Shown here one piece after another: positions 25,080-38,449 of a stretch of DNA of 64,000 nt (position 1 is its first letter; each line of letters opens with the position of its first letter). The notes under the pieces were generated by a model. It searched no databases, was not told the DNA's origin, and was given only the letters and a program-made list of their open reading frames with translations. A program made the position numbers and the translations under genes. The DNA is from Blastobasis lacticolella (taxonomy: Eukaryota > Arthropoda > Insecta > Lepidoptera > Blastobasidae), in contig LR990050.1 in NCBI GenBank assembly GCA_905147135.1, positions 7,741,001 through 7,805,000 of the forward strand, in the 5' to 3' direction.

Positions 25080-28000
25080 TGTCAAATTGAAGCCAATGCA
25101 TCGCCTTCAAAGCCGATTAGGCCTCAGCTCGTCTGTGAACCCACCAACTCGGAAGTCCTCCACTCGGTGGGGCAAAGCCCGTAAAACTGACACTTCTCAA
25201 CGACAATGATCTAATTCGCATTTGAATTACTTTATCAAGGCATACCTTCATTAGTACGTGACAGTGGACCAGCATCGGAACCGCAAACCGCTAATACATT
25301 CGTACCGTATCGTTATCGTTGCCATGGTCCGCTAATGAGAGCGAATCACGGCATTCAAAATTGGGCTCCAACACCCAATGAGCTGGTCGACAGACGCTTT
25401 GCGGCGCCGTGGCCGCGGGCGCGATCGTGCCGAAATTAATAGCTGCGGACCAGGCTCGTGGCGGCATGATTGCGAGCTGTTCCATTATTATTAACACCAA
25501 TGCGGGCCTTTGTTTATGACTGATTCGTTGTCTGGATTTAGATTTTACTGGTATAGGTTAGGGCGCAGAGAAAAATAGGTACGATAGGGTAAGAATATGT
25601 AAGGCAGGATCCAGTTTTTCTAGACTGATTTGGCGTAGAATACTTCAAGGGATACGGAAGGACATTTATGTGTTGAATCGGAACAGAAAACATCTGGGTA
25701 TTAATTAACTACATCTCACCTACTTATATCACCCATAAGTGCGATATTAAGTTTCTCTCAATAAATTCGTTAATTTCTTAAAGAGGCCGTTGAAAGATTG
25801 TCCGCTCGTGGGACTATAAAGCCACGTAGGTACCACTAGTATTATGTTAAGATGATCCGGTTAGCAGAAATATCTATCTACAGGCTATATCTCAGCCGGA
25901 TATCTCGCCGCGGCTCTCGCGCCAACAATTGGGCCCCAATTCGTGACAGCCGTTTGTTAAACTAATGGCGAGCAAAAAGAAAACCGCCTTCCACTCCTCC
26001 ATTAGCTCGCAAAGTGACTAGACTATTGACTCGGCCAATTTGCACGTGCGAATAGAATTTATCTTCACCTATTGTGCCGATTTTATTTCCGGCTGGAGAC
26101 AAATTTGTTGCGAACAAGACACTTTTTTACACCGTTTGTCTTGACGGAGCGAACGAGGCGTGACTTGAGTAGAGAATTTAATCAGCGGTTCTGATTTGTG
26201 TAAGTTTAGTCTCGTGCGTGAACGAAGCGAGTAGCGCAGTGGTTACCATGCTGGCTGCATTCCAAAGAGTCCCGGGTCGATGTCGGCCATACAAAAATAT
26301 ACCTATCATGTAGGACTCTATGGCATATCCTATTGGCTATAGGTATATTAGCAGAAACGTTTATTTAGTAGTCGTTGGTTTAGTATCTAAAACAAATTCT
26401 CGTATTAACATTCTGAATAAATTAGGTACCTACTCAGATATTATCAAACTAAATGAACAAGGCTACGAGGGGCTACCAAAACAGAGCCCTTGGCCTTGGC
26501 CACGGCAAGGTTGACGACCACTCAACTAGAGTCTATGACTGTTTCATGGACGCGTATGAAGTAATTAGCGGAGGAGGCGCCATGTGGCACTTCGCGGGGG
26601 CCCCGGCCGCGAACACATGACGCCCTCGCGCCCGCGCCCGCGCCTGCGCCTCGCGACTGAAAAAACGCGCGACTCGCGACCGCGCCGATAAAAAGCCGTC
26701 GGCGGTGGCCGGCGTGAGAACGCCGACACGTGGCCAGACGCGAGCTCATTCATGCATTTGATTCATAAATTGTATGCGCCGCTCTAAGGGCACGGCCCGG
26801 CAACGTGACACGTCCGGCGTCCGGCAAATAAACAATGGAATGTGTCGACTCGGCCGGCGCAGAAATAACGAGCTGCCTATTTACGGTACCCTCTAATCAA
26901 CAACACCGAATTCTTTCCATTTTATGGGCTTTATTGATATAAGTTGCGTTACGAGAAGACAGACCAGTTTAAATGTCATCGCTGAGATCTCCGCAGGAAT
27001 CCACAGGAATCTGTAACCCCGTCGCACTCGTAAAAGCGAGGTAGGTGCGTCCGCCTCGGAACTCGGGTTAAGTTTAACCGTGTCGAACCGTCACTTATGG
27101 TTATTTGTGCGGGAATGCAATCTTTGGCGGGCAATCGGGCGGCGCGGCGCCCCGCTCGCTATAAATCAGGCCCGATTGAGGTCGGGCCGGACGCGAGTTA
27201 TTTTTAAAATTGCGTGCACAATATTATGTGTTTAGGTGGAATATGATAATTGCAGCGAGAGGCGCCGTAAGCCGACACCGGCCGCCGATGGGATTACAGA
27301 GCCGCCGCCGCGCACGGCTCGTTACGCCCCGCGCCGCCGCCGGGGCGCACCCAAACTACCATCTCAATTACAGTTCAACCTGCTTACCTCTAACTTGTTT
27401 AAAAGTACAGCCAAACTTGTACAGTAATTTTCCTTTTGTACTTGTTAGGACTTCAGAAGTCAAAACACTCGCACTAACTAATTATTCAAAGTATGTATGT
27501 AAAACGAACGATGCAAAGGAATTTTACCAAAATAATGATAACAAAGCTATTATGGTAACTATTAATATTTCTTAGACATTAGATATGAACATAATGGTTT
27601 TTGTTGTCCCCTATGGAGGTGGCCGCAGACAGGTACACGCTATGAGGGTGCAGAATTCTTTGAATGGGCGGTCTGGTGTCTCTCGCCCGCGCTCTATTTT
27701 GTACCCTATGATAAAGGTTATAAGTTTCACATTCGAATTACAGTCTCGATCATATGTCTAAAGACGCCGATGAGATACGAAAATGAGATATTGTGCTCTA
27801 TTAAGAACAAGATAGGGTGCATATCGGGGAGCAGGCGGCGAGGTGCGAAGGTCGGCCGCGCTGCTATCAATCAGCAAGGCGCCATTGAGGGTTGGCCGCG
27901 GCTCGTGAGAAACCGTAAACACTTACCCGCTTTATCTGATAGAGATTTTTTTTCGCTCAGCAGCAGGTCCAGTCAATTAATGGATTGCGCCGTTACGTGG

Positions 28001-31000
28001 TTTATTTTTGGTACCGTCGCTGCTTAGCATTAGAAGCGTCTAATTTATTTGGAAGGGTTTGACAGGTAAGGTATTAGGATGATGCAGATCGGACGCACAA
28101 AGGAATGCGACGGTCGCATCGGGTTATTTTTAATAAATAGTCGCAGTAATGCGTGCTCCGGGTGGCGGACTGTCGCTGGGCTCGGAGCGGCGAAACTTAA
28201 TATTGACCGATAACCACTGAGGTGAAAATTAATTATCTCCGAGTCGAGTCAAACACGCAGCGAACACATGGACCTGTTGAAGAATTTCATTGATTTGTAA
28301 GTCCGGAGGTTCTAAGCGTTTTGGAATTAAGGGCAAATATTTGTGTGGGGTTTCGGGCGGTCGGCCTCGGGCCCGCCGCACATGTTCACGTAAAAAACTG
28401 TGCTGTGTGTGCGCGCGCGTGTTGACAGTGCGCATAGCTGCTGCAGGCGGCAGGCGGCGAGGCTGGCGGCCACCCCGCCGTACGCCCTGTATCAACAACC
28501 TCGTCAATACCCACATTAGGCTCGTTTAGCTCACCGCTAGGTAAAACGTAATCTGCAGGCAGATGACGCGGCGCGTCAGACGATAATAGCCGCGCGCCGC
28601 GATCCGGCGGGATCCGCTGCCCGCGCCCGCAGGACACCCACGCCCGTGAGAAGAGTCTTATCTAAAGGAAGTTCTGCGGTGGTGCCATTTAATAAATATT
28701 TAATTTAGTCGGAAAACCCGTGAGACGTGTCCCAGAGCATTCAGTCGCAATCGTAATGGTGCCTCACTGATTAGATACCATCCCTGGGAACTGACAACAA
28801 AATTAAATAGTATACTTTCCGGTGTTCTATATTCTCACTGCGTCTGTAAAGATCGACTAGATAAAGTACAAAACAGAAACACCAGGAACGTGTGGAAATT
28901 TTTTTGGTTTTACGTAAGCAGTGAAACTAATTTGTAAATGGTAAACAGATTGGTGGGAGCTGAATAAGAAACCGGAGCTTTGCGCCACATGATTGGGCGT
29001 ATGTCTATCGAGCCCGTCGACAAACAACCCCGCTGCTGTTTGCCTAATGAGATGTGTCGACTGCACGCCATCCATTCTCACGACCCGTCGAAGCAGAAAA
29101 AAGAAATTCCCCAAATTTTCAACGCAATAGATACATTGTCTCTACATAAACACAGAGTAAAATTTCACGGAAAAAAACAAAAGGGTAACATTGAATGGAG
29201 ACGGAACGTGCGCAACCGGGGATCTAGGAACCTCACACTGCAGAGGTCAAGTCTAAGGGTAGGGAAACAAAAACGTTACCAACAGATAACTAGTCTATAC
29301 ATAAATCGTTGAGGAACACGTCCATTATTTTTCTACATATTAAAAAAAAATTGTACCCTGATTCCCAAACGCAAATGGTTAAAATAAAGAAGTAATTATG
29401 CCCAATGAAAACCTTGCACCATTCAATGGACCTTGTAAAAAAAAAAGAAAACAAATAATACGTTCTCGAGTATTGTATTTACCCAGTAACGGCCAATTTT
29501 TACGACTGACTTTGTTACAGCTGGGTTGTGGACTTGGGTATGAGTAAGTCTGCCTCCGCATTAGTGAGCCACCATACGCCGGGCGAGGACTGCGCGGGCG
29601 CACGCACTTTGCGCCTGCGTCCCAAATTGATTGCTCCTTGTAGGGCCGCGCCGCTCTAACAGACTCCTACCTCTGTGGCAGACTCCGGACTAACTGCTGT
29701 GTAACTTATTAATTATGCCCCCGAATGATGGAAGGATAGCGCCGACTAAATTATTTTCCTTTTTTTCATGTTGTAGCATTTACGGCTCAATTTCATCATC
29801 AAACTTTGACGTAATTATAGGTACGTTTAACGCAAAATGTTGAATCACACAGATTTCGATCTTGGGAATCTGAAACATTTAGGTATACCTACTTGAGGCA
29901 TATTTTTGGCCTTCGAAAACCAGAGCCGTGACCTCTGGCTTTCACCTCTACCTTTCTCCAGTACCTACTTATCTTTATATCGTTAGTTGTCGTTCAATTT
30001 CATAAAGAAAGAAAAACAAACACGTTACACAATAACTACAAGTCTGCGTATTCTGCAGATTATTGTGTTGACAAGGCGAGATGACTGCGCGACAAGAGTC
30101 TGCTTTAAATTGTAATTTGTAGCTTTGCGAACCACGGTCCTTTTAAGTTTATTAGTACCACGATACAAAGATGAGTCAATGTGGGCCCAATTGCCATGAT
30201 GTCATGAGTTCTGTCTCTGAATTTTTTTGTTAGTGTACTTACAGTGTTGTTTTCTGTGCGTGTACGTTATTGGTGTACGTACGGTACGATATAAGGGACT
30301 CCTGGTCGATAACATTCAACTTGTTATTGTGCAGACAACGCTCAGCTTCGTTTTGTCACATCTCTTTCAAAACCACTCTGTGACGACTTCAGATTTGCGC
30401 CGCCTGCATTGATGTGCTATGTGCTTAAGTAGTATCACCACATTGCTCACAGAGATGATTGCCATTGGAGGCCGAAAATTTACCATTGGAAGACGCGGGT
30501 GCACCAAGGGCCGAGGAAGCTGTAAAACAACTACATAGAATACTGGAAAACATTACTTCAGGTTACAACAAGGTGAACGCTGTAGACCGTACTACCTAAG
30601 CGGTAATGACATCAGGCAACGCAAGGTTCGATTTAGGTTTTGAATTGGTTTTTTCCAGCAACAGACGTCACCGGACTTATAAAAATAAAGGCGACAACCT
30701 ATCCGTGTTCAATGAACCTTTTCGTATATGCCCACGAAGCTCTTCGTGATACAATGGACATAGTCAACGCGTGCGTAACGCGGCAAAAATGTCGCGTCTT
30801 GTAATTAGCACTAGACAGAGGACACACAAATAGATTTGCTCTCTTTACTGCGTGTTTAAACGCCCAGGACATTTATTTGAAAATGTGTACAGTACTGTGG
30901 AATTAAATGATCAGCTTTTTAAGTTTACTATATCAATACAAAACCAACGCTGCTAGTTCAGCAGTGTACAGCGGCTACCGTTAGTTTTTCAAGTAGTGAC

Positions 31001-31700
31001 CCACACAAAGCGTGACTGCTTTGGTCAATGATTGTAGTGTCCTCGACGGTCAGTTATGTCGGTGGCGAGTCGTGACCGCCGCCGTCCGGACGGTTGACAT
31101 AGTGGGAGCAGTAGTCCTGGTGGTAACGGTACCGGTTGTCGTGTCGCGGATGTGTCGTTTAGCGCGATTTTGTCCGGTGCCAGATCAAACATCCCACTCG
31201 ACGATAAAGGCCACATTTATTTACCTCTCGCGCGTAGTAACGGAACAACTAACATCAATAAATAAATCCATTCGTCGTAGTTCTCACAGTTCGCCCCATC
31301 GAATGTGGTGAGCCTCATTCCATTAGGCGTGTGTCCTTTTCCCGCTCGCTGGGGTATGTGTTAACTCGTCTCTCTCTATGGCTTTTGTGGGCCCGCCGTA
31401 GGTTGATAATTCTGAGAATTGGTCTCGTGGCTTTTTAGCCGCATAATAATTTGATCGGGAAATATTTATGGAAGGGGTGGTTCGACGGAGCGAGCAACGA
31501 GTCAATTACCGCCTGAAACGCGCGCTGGGTGGTGCTGCGTGCGCCCGCGCACCTCTCTCGCCACAATTTATGGCAACAGACACATAGAGGGTTGGAATTT
31601 CACAGGATACAACTTTTTATTTAATTTAACTTACCTATCTTGAGATGATAATGTTTTTTTAAAGCTACGATGATTTTATTTGTCCAACTTTTTGTGCGTT
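25080..31700. other. no gene supported; series of GC-rich islands
   Basis: GC-rich blocks at about 26560-26870, 27110-27360, 28110-28650 and 31020-31190 lie in AT-rich DNA. Their ORFs (for example 27210-27575, 28980-29312, 31012-31311) have no motif I recognise, and the island ones exist on both strands. The islands may be cis-regulatory or CpG-like. The one repeat I can name is the family C SINE head at 26230. Confidence 0.35.
26230..26290 (+). mobile_element. tRNA-like SINE head, family C
   Basis: GTAGCGCAGTGGTTACCATG then, about 30 bp on, CCCGGGTCGATGTC. The A- and B-box spacing is tRNA-like, but the B box is off consensus. Confidence 0.45.
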
Positions 31701-31732
31701 GTCTTTCTAAGAAGACAAGATTGAGTTGTAAT

Positions 31733-32044
31733 GGCGGGTTTACACCAAGCGAACGAGTGCCCTAAGAATGCACAGAGGTAGAATATTCGCTCGTAGTTCG
31801 TAATTGTTCGGAGTATTGCGGCGAATGCTCGTGCTCCATATTATTCTGGTATTTAAACGTACCTACTTATATACGTCTATGTCAAGCGAGCGAATGCTCA
31901 CTGAAAAGAATGAACATTTACTTACTATAAACAGGTAGAGTAGTCGCTCATTGTTCTGTCATTGTTTTGAGCATTCTTAGAATGCTCGCTCGTAGCAAAT
32001 GCAATCTGAGAGATTGCTATATCTTCGTTTGGTGTAAACCGACC
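31733..32044. mobile_element. 312-bp TIR element (GGTTTACACCAA ends)
   Basis: Ends GGCGGGTTTACACCAAGCGA and, inverted, GGTCGGTTTACACCAAACGA. The interior repeats GAATGCTCGCTCG-like motifs in both orientations. No target duplication could be read. Confidence 0.7.
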
Positions 32045-32049
32045 GTGAG

Positions 32050-33230
32050 AGGATTTTGGACAAAATGAGTACCTGTCATAATTAACAGACACCATAATTA
32101 TAATCTCCTACCAAGTTGTTTCATATTTGAATGTGAATTAAATTGAAATTGACGTTCAATATACAAAAGGTCTAACTATAACGCGTGACTTTGTCGACTC
32201 AGCCTTCCACATTCTCCGGTTCAAAGGGAACGTTTGTGTCAAATATAACGAAGATATGATGCTCAGCTGCATAAAAGAAAGGCTAACGCACTTTTACATT
32301 TGTAATATTAGTATAGACGATTTCAAAGTTGTAAACACTCGTCAAATTATTACAGTATTATGTCTGTAGTCACGTAGTCACCACACCAGTGGTGGAGTAA
32401 CAACACTCTCTCTAAGCTCAGATTAAATAGAAGTTACAATATGAGTTCCATCAATAGTAATGTTGGGTCAAAAGAACGTCAAACGGAAGGCCTTTCGAAG
32501 GCATGATCCATACGTAGCAGTGCTACGGACGTTGCTACGCCGTAGCAAATCTATCTTGTAACTATGCGTGTGATGTGTACTGCTTGTATTAAAAATCTTT
32601 TACAAAGTGAAAAGGAATTTTATAATAAATAGCGATTGATAATTAAATTTATGAGACTTTGATAGTTTTTTTAATAATCTGGCTAGTTGAAGATAAATAA
32701 GGCACCCGAAAAGGTAAGGGTATTTTATTTCAGGTAGATAGATAACATTTTTTACACAGAACTGTGCTCTGTTATCCCCGATAAACAAAGTAATTAAAGC
32801 CGCATGTCGTTAAATACGACTTTATTGTTCTGTGGAAGACCGATCTCGGAGGGTTATTGTGGCTCTCACAATGCAAGTTACGAGCATAATCGTTTCTGGC
32901 AATTGGCGAGGGGCGCGAGGCGCGGGGGGCGTCGCGGCGCTGTTTCCGGCGCACATGCAAGACAATGCAGCTCAATGGCTCCATTAATAGCCACCGTGAA
33001 TGAGCGTAAGACACATGTGCCGGGCCACCCCCGCCCCGCGAGCCCCACACATGGCGTACATTGTCTTATGCAAAACGACACAAGTTTCATTCACTAATCG
33101 GCCGTTCGGGGAACTGCCTTTTTGTGGTGCCGAAATAATTCGGCGAAAAGGAACGCGGTACAACCCCGGCGGAAGCTGCCGAGCCCCATTACCGAGCCCT
33201 TGAGCCGGACCACCATGGCTATGGCTATGT
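32050..33230. other. no gene supported; GC-rich block at about 32890-33060
   Basis: Overlapping frames on both strands inside the GC-rich block, without motifs. The rest is AT-rich. Confidence 0.35.
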
Positions 33231-33279
33231 TTTGCTTACTAGCTACCTAAGCATAAACAAACTCAAGATCATAGCTATT

Positions 33280-33760
33280 GGGTTTCTTAATATTTCTCTA
33301 TGGTGCTGAGACGTGGACTTTAAGAAAGGATTGCAGTCGCGGTGATGCTTTTGAAATGTGCGCTAGAGAAGGATGCTGCGAATACCGTAGACGGTAATCG
33401 AGCGAATGTATTCTGAAGCAGCTTCATATCTAGAAGTGTACAGGAATATTTCGGGCAAATTGCCAGGAAGAGCGGAAAAACCCTCGAAATACTGATGGTT
33501 ACTGGAAAAGTAGACGGCAAAAGACATAGAGGTGGGTAGGTGAATCTTATCGGACCAACCCAATGCGTTGGTGCGATAAGATTCGCACCACTTTTCACGC
33601 AGACTACTTTGAGAGCGCTGAGAGCAGGATAAGATGGCGTACCATTGTCTGTGCCAAGGTTATGGGAAGTCACGACACGCTCAGACATGAGGAATCGATA
33701 TTAGACAAAATGGGCAGACATTGCTTGATGGAATGCAAAGCGTATTTACAAATCCATATA
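33280..33760 (+). mobile_element. RTE-like LINE, C-terminal fragment
   Basis: Frames in order: FLYGAETWTLRKDCSRGDAF, GCCEYRRR, and WCDKIRTTFHADYFESAESR with IRWRTIVCAKVMGSHDTLRH (33563-33690). This is the post-RT region of insect endonuclease/RT LINEs (usual FLYGAESWT and IRWRTIV). Frames shift at least twice, so it is dead. Confidence 0.8.
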
Positions 33761-34179
33761 TTGCATACACATAATCATTAAAATCCAAAAAATCACTTCC
33801 CTTAACATTATTAAGAATATAATTCAAAACCCATCACTTTGGTTATATTATGTCAATTGTAACATATTTTATTAAATGAAATCGGGGCCTACTCTTTGCA
33901 GCAAAATCGATTGTTATTTATTTACCCTTAATTTGTAGGGTGAGTCTCAGGGACCTCGTGCTAAATTTATTTCCAGTTGTGCGCTCCAGTAGTTTTCGTC
34001 CTTGACAATCAATGTCAATTTTGCAATACCTTTCTGAAAGGCATTCAGGTACTTCCATTATCGCGTCGGTTGCGTCACCGACTAAACCTACTGGAGCATA
34101 CAAATATCGTGCTACGAAAGAATTAATAGCTTGAACTCCTTAGGACTTACCCCTCAAATAAAGGGTTAAATGTCTGTAA

Positions 34180-34586
34180 TGAGGAGTTTTCCAATAAGTA
34201 TTTAAGGCATTCCTAACTACTCACTAGATGGCGCCCCGACAATTTTGGTTATTGATAATCGCTTGAAATAGGTTCTTAGCAAACAGGATATAAACACTAG
34301 GTACGTTGTATTGGATAATATTATATTAGTCAATAGTTTTCAACCATTTTAGAGGTTGTAATAATAATGGAACATAGTGCCAACTTATATAAATATTTCT
34401 TTTTACACTTCGTTCAACCTTTAACAGTTATGTTTATATAAATAAACACTTTAGTTTAGTATTACTTGGCTGCATAAAATCACTGCCATCGTCATACCGA
34501 TTTAAAGAAGATTACCAAAATTGTAGGAGCGCCATCTATTGATGCTTTTTGAAATAAACTATCAATACCTACTGGAAAACTCCTCA
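34180..34586. mobile_element. 407-bp MITE, copy 2 (TGAGGAGTTTTCC ends)
   Basis: Better-kept ends than copy 1: TGAGGAGTTTTCCAATAAG and, inverted, TGAGGAGTTTTCCAGTAGG. Interior matches 23103-23506, for example ACTCACTAGATGGCG and ATTGTAGGAGCGCCAT. Confidence 0.85.
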
Positions 34587-35514
34587 TTGTTATGTGAATT
34601 AATTTTATAGAGTGTACAGCGGCCTTAGCCAAGAGGTTTCGTTAATCTACAATCGTTTGTGGTAGAAAAAATGTATGGGATTTGACATAAGCTAACGTTA
34701 TCTGACATAAGCGGTTTGTGGTAGAAATTCTTGGTTCATAGACAATTCACGTACTTTCGGTGTACAAAGGAGGCGGATTGGCGGATGATCCTACACAATC
34801 AGAGTCAATGTAGATGTTGGTAGAAATAGTCGAACTCGACCTGTCAATTTTCTACCATACACGCATGCTGTCAAAGATGGCTAGACCGGCTGGTATTGAT
34901 TTGAGTGACGGGATTTAAAAAAAATAAGTGTTTTTCAATTAATGCGTTTTAAAGGTAGGTAAATACGTACAAGCTGAAGTAGGTATATCAAACCTTCTAT
35001 TTCTATCCCTCTGAAAACTATAAAAACCCAAACAATGCTAAATAAGACTGACACATGCGGTGGAGAACTTTGAAGAAGTACAGTAGTGATTATGGAGCGA
35101 CTGACAGTTATAGAGGAGTTTTTGTTGAACATTTTTATTTATTATAAAAGTTTCATCAACTTTATATTGTGCAAACTAGAGTGAAGAGTATTGTAAATTT
35201 TGTAAATACTGACAGTAGTTTCACTATTTAAGCTTAAAATTTCTATTTCGACGTTTCATCAACTTTAAATGGCCATTGTGCTCACGACACCACAGAGGAT
35301 AACATTCGAACGCTATTCAGCGAAACATTTGAATGCTTTGCTTATCGGCACCACTGCCTCGCCACCATCTCTAGAACGGTGAATAACGACTATCAAAGAA
35401 TATGAACCCCTTCACAAAAGCACTACGTGAAGAGGTGTGTTATTCTGTGGATATTGTCGAATTCAAACAGATAAGATCGCTTCCTGAGCTTTGGTGTGTT
35501 TAGTGGATAATAAA

Positions 35515-35851
35515 ATGAGTACAGTGCAAAATATACCTGTTTCACAATGGCAGGTACGGCCGGACAATGTCACGGGTACTCCCGTTATGTTTGGCGACTG
35601 GCTGGCGCCAGACTGTATTGTGGTGCGGACTGGCCGTCGGGCCCGGGGGCCGGCCGGGGCCGCGTGAAGCCCAGCCTGAAGCCACAGCCGAACCACCCCA
35701 TCGCCTCCACGACACCGAGTACGGAGAATTCGAGCATCCCGTCCCGGTGGCGCTTCCACAGAATTGTCAGTGCCGTGTCGCTTTCGAAAAGGATAACAAC
35801 GACCCGTCCCTGCTCTTTGTTCCACCTCTTGTAAATATTAGCCTGCGTTGA
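35515..35851 (+). pseudogene. unrecognised coding-like segment, frame change
   Basis: An ATG in AATAAAATG context at 35515 opens a 50-codon frame (MSTVQNIPVSQWQVRPDNV onward, to a TGA at about 35665). A +1 frame overlaps it and continues to about 35850 with coding-like composition (EYGEFEHPVPVALPQNCQC). I do not recognise a family. No splice pair that would join the frames without a very small intron is visible. It could be a first exon, a decayed gene or chance. Confidence 0.25.
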
Positions 35852-37439
35852 CTTGTGAAAATCAATTGGATTGTTCCGTGAATGCTCCGCGGAGCGTTAA
35901 TAAAAGAGCCAACAAAGTACAGCTGTTACGAGTATTGTTTTGTTTCGTGTAAACAATGCTGAGATCATTACAGGGGAATCCCTGCACTTCCTGTTGCATT
36001 GTGCAACGGCTTCGAAATATAACTCGGTTTAACCCCAATAGGTATTTGGAAGATTGTTTAATGCTATCAATTTGTTTATGTGCGTAGTTTATCACAGTAA
36101 TATCCGTGGCCGGATACGAACGGGCCTTGTATCTCGCCGCCTTCCCGCCGCTTATCGAAGTAGACTCAATAAACTCTATTCATAAATAAATTTCTCGGTA
36201 AAATTATAATTTGTAACTAAGCGTCTCAATTTCGCAAACCCTCCGGCCAATTGTGACGCCCGCATGGGGTGCTCCTGATGAGTTAATTGGGAACATAAAT
36301 AAGGCCGTAGTAATGATTGGTGATACTTTTACGCGGCCAAATAGTGGTCACGTGCCGTTAAATTCGCCACAATTGCCTCTTGATGCGAAATTAGGGGCCT
36401 CGCAATCAGCTCAATGGGTGCAGTACGACGTGATTATTGTGTTACTTTTAATCTGTAACACGATACACGAACCTAGATTAGATGGCCGAGTATGTGGGCG
36501 CACCACCCACTTATACAGATAGCATGCAGTTTAAATGCTGTTTTGGGAGTTGCTTAATGAATTATTATTTCGAACTAAGAGCATAAAATTTGCTACAACG
36601 AATTAATGCTTATTACTTTCGAATAGGTAAATGACATGGTTTTTTTATATGTAATTTACGAGGGACAATTATAAACTGGAACTCTAGAATTGCGAAAAGT
36701 GTTTAAAGGCATAATGGTGTAAAAATAGACCCCCACAATCCTGGGACACAGTAACGGTAATTTCTTTACGACACCGATAACTGGATACTTACTGCGGCTA
36801 TAAAATATTTATCCCAAACCAGATGCATATGTTTACAACCAATTGACCGCCCTTTCCGTGAAGGACTGCATATAAACTAAACGCAATACGCATTTCAGAT
36901 TTTCGACCGTGGGAACAGACTGCGTTTGTATTGACAATCATAAATGGAGCACAAGAATATATGATGCCGCCAATGCGACGCACATTGAGCGAAAATAACT
37001 AAATGTAACGGATTATTTAATAATCGCCATGTTCGAAAGATTTATCTGTACGATAAAACAAAGTATTCATAAAACAAAGTCGCCAACTGCGTAGTCTGTA
37101 GGTATTCGGTGGTGTAGTATTATTGAATGAATTTTAATACGGTTTCCATTAATGGAGCTGGAAGGTTTACGTTCATCTATCTATTTATCCCATTTGTAGA
37201 TAGTTGTGCCAAGTTCAGAGGGTCTGTAACCAGTCAAGAAACTGGTTTCTGCGAATTTGTTTGTTGAAATTCTGCCCAAGCTGAATGTACAATTAGATGC
37301 CTACAAGACCATATTAATCACTCAACATTAGAAGGTCGTCAACCTATAGACACAGTTAGTATAATAATATGTCTATGTTAATTCGTTCGTAGGTATAATA
37401 TAAAACTTGTGCGTGCTATTTTTGGCCACCAAATTTTGC

Positions 37440-37498
37440 CTTTGCCCTGCAGTGGGACAGAAATGGCTAGAAATAAATAAAATAAATAAATAAAGGTT
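37440..37498 (+). repeat. LINE 3' end remnant
   Basis: TTTGCCCTGCAGTGGGACAG then AAATAAATAAAATAAATAAA, a form typical of RTE-like LINE 3' ends. Confidence 0.5.
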
Positions 37499-37851
37499 AC
37501 ATGAACAAAGGTCCCGCGATCCGATGTAAGTCTTTACGGCAAAAAATAAGTATCACCAACCTCATTAAAATGTGTATTTTTATGTCGCCACTTACATTGT
37601 TGCACGAAATTAACACAACGATATTCCGCTATCGGCGATCGTGTAGTTAGGTCACTAACACGTATTGTGATGTAGCACCTAACGTTGCGTCAATATTTCC
37701 TAAGATATGGGTACTTGACTTGATGGGCCCAGACATATTTGATCATAATAAAATGTTACAAAACCCTTGGGTGTGTGCAAATTACTAAACGGCATGACGT
37801 TTGTTTAAAACAAATATTTTTGTACAAAAATACCTACACAAAAGGATATTT

Positions 37852-38447
37852 CGGGTTTCCTTAAATTTATTATCCTAAGCATTCTAGTCCTAAATATAGA
37901 TTGTCTTAATATCTATAGTCCTAAGTTTTTCATCCTAATTATCAGAGGTCCTAATGTCGTTCATTCTAATCGTTCGAAGTCCTAATATTTATTATGCTAC
38001 TCCTAAATCAATGTGCCTTCAGACATAGGTTAGTAAACTATACAAGAATATCATTATTGGTGCCAGTTTGTAAAATGCCACTTCGAAAAATTGTAGATAT
38101 GGTTCTACTAGTCGGCCGCTGCCGTGGCACGCTCGCTTCGCTCGCTCGGTTCCTGCGCAGTGGTTCATCGCTTCGCTCATCGCAACCCTAACCCCTCTGT
38201 GACCTAACGCCGTTTTTGATAGATTCGGTTGTTGTTTATAATAGACATCCAATATCCTCAAACTCAGGCGACCGGTTTCTAAATCCAACCCATTATTTAA
38301 CCTACAGAGGATAATTTTAACTTTTGACTAATTAGGACTCTTTAGATTGGTATTAGGATATTCAAACTTTAGGACAGCATTAGGATAATCAATATTTAGG
38401 ACAATCGACTTTAAGACTATAAACATTAGGACAAAGAAACGGTCCCG
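37852..38447. mobile_element. TCCTAAT-array element, copy A (596 bp)
   Basis: Both ends start CGGG. The left 150 bp carries about nine copies of TCCTAA(T/A/G) spaced mostly 14-16 bp. The right side carries about seven copies in inverted orientation with the same spacing. The centre shares GCTCGCTTCGCTCGCTCG and CCCCTCTGTGACCTAA with copy B at 45003. No ORF of note. Ordered subterminal motif arrays suggest binding sites for a transposase supplied elsewhere. The class is not known to me. Confidence 0.7.
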
Positions 38448-38449
38448 AT

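Noticed and set aside
27210..27575. 121-codon ORF
   Set aside because: Starts in a GC-rich island and runs into AT-rich DNA with a change of composition; no motif.
37860..38010. CRISPR array
   Set aside because: The repeats are 7-8 bp motifs at 14-16 bp spacing in eukaryotic DNA with inverted copies at the other end; this is a transposon end.
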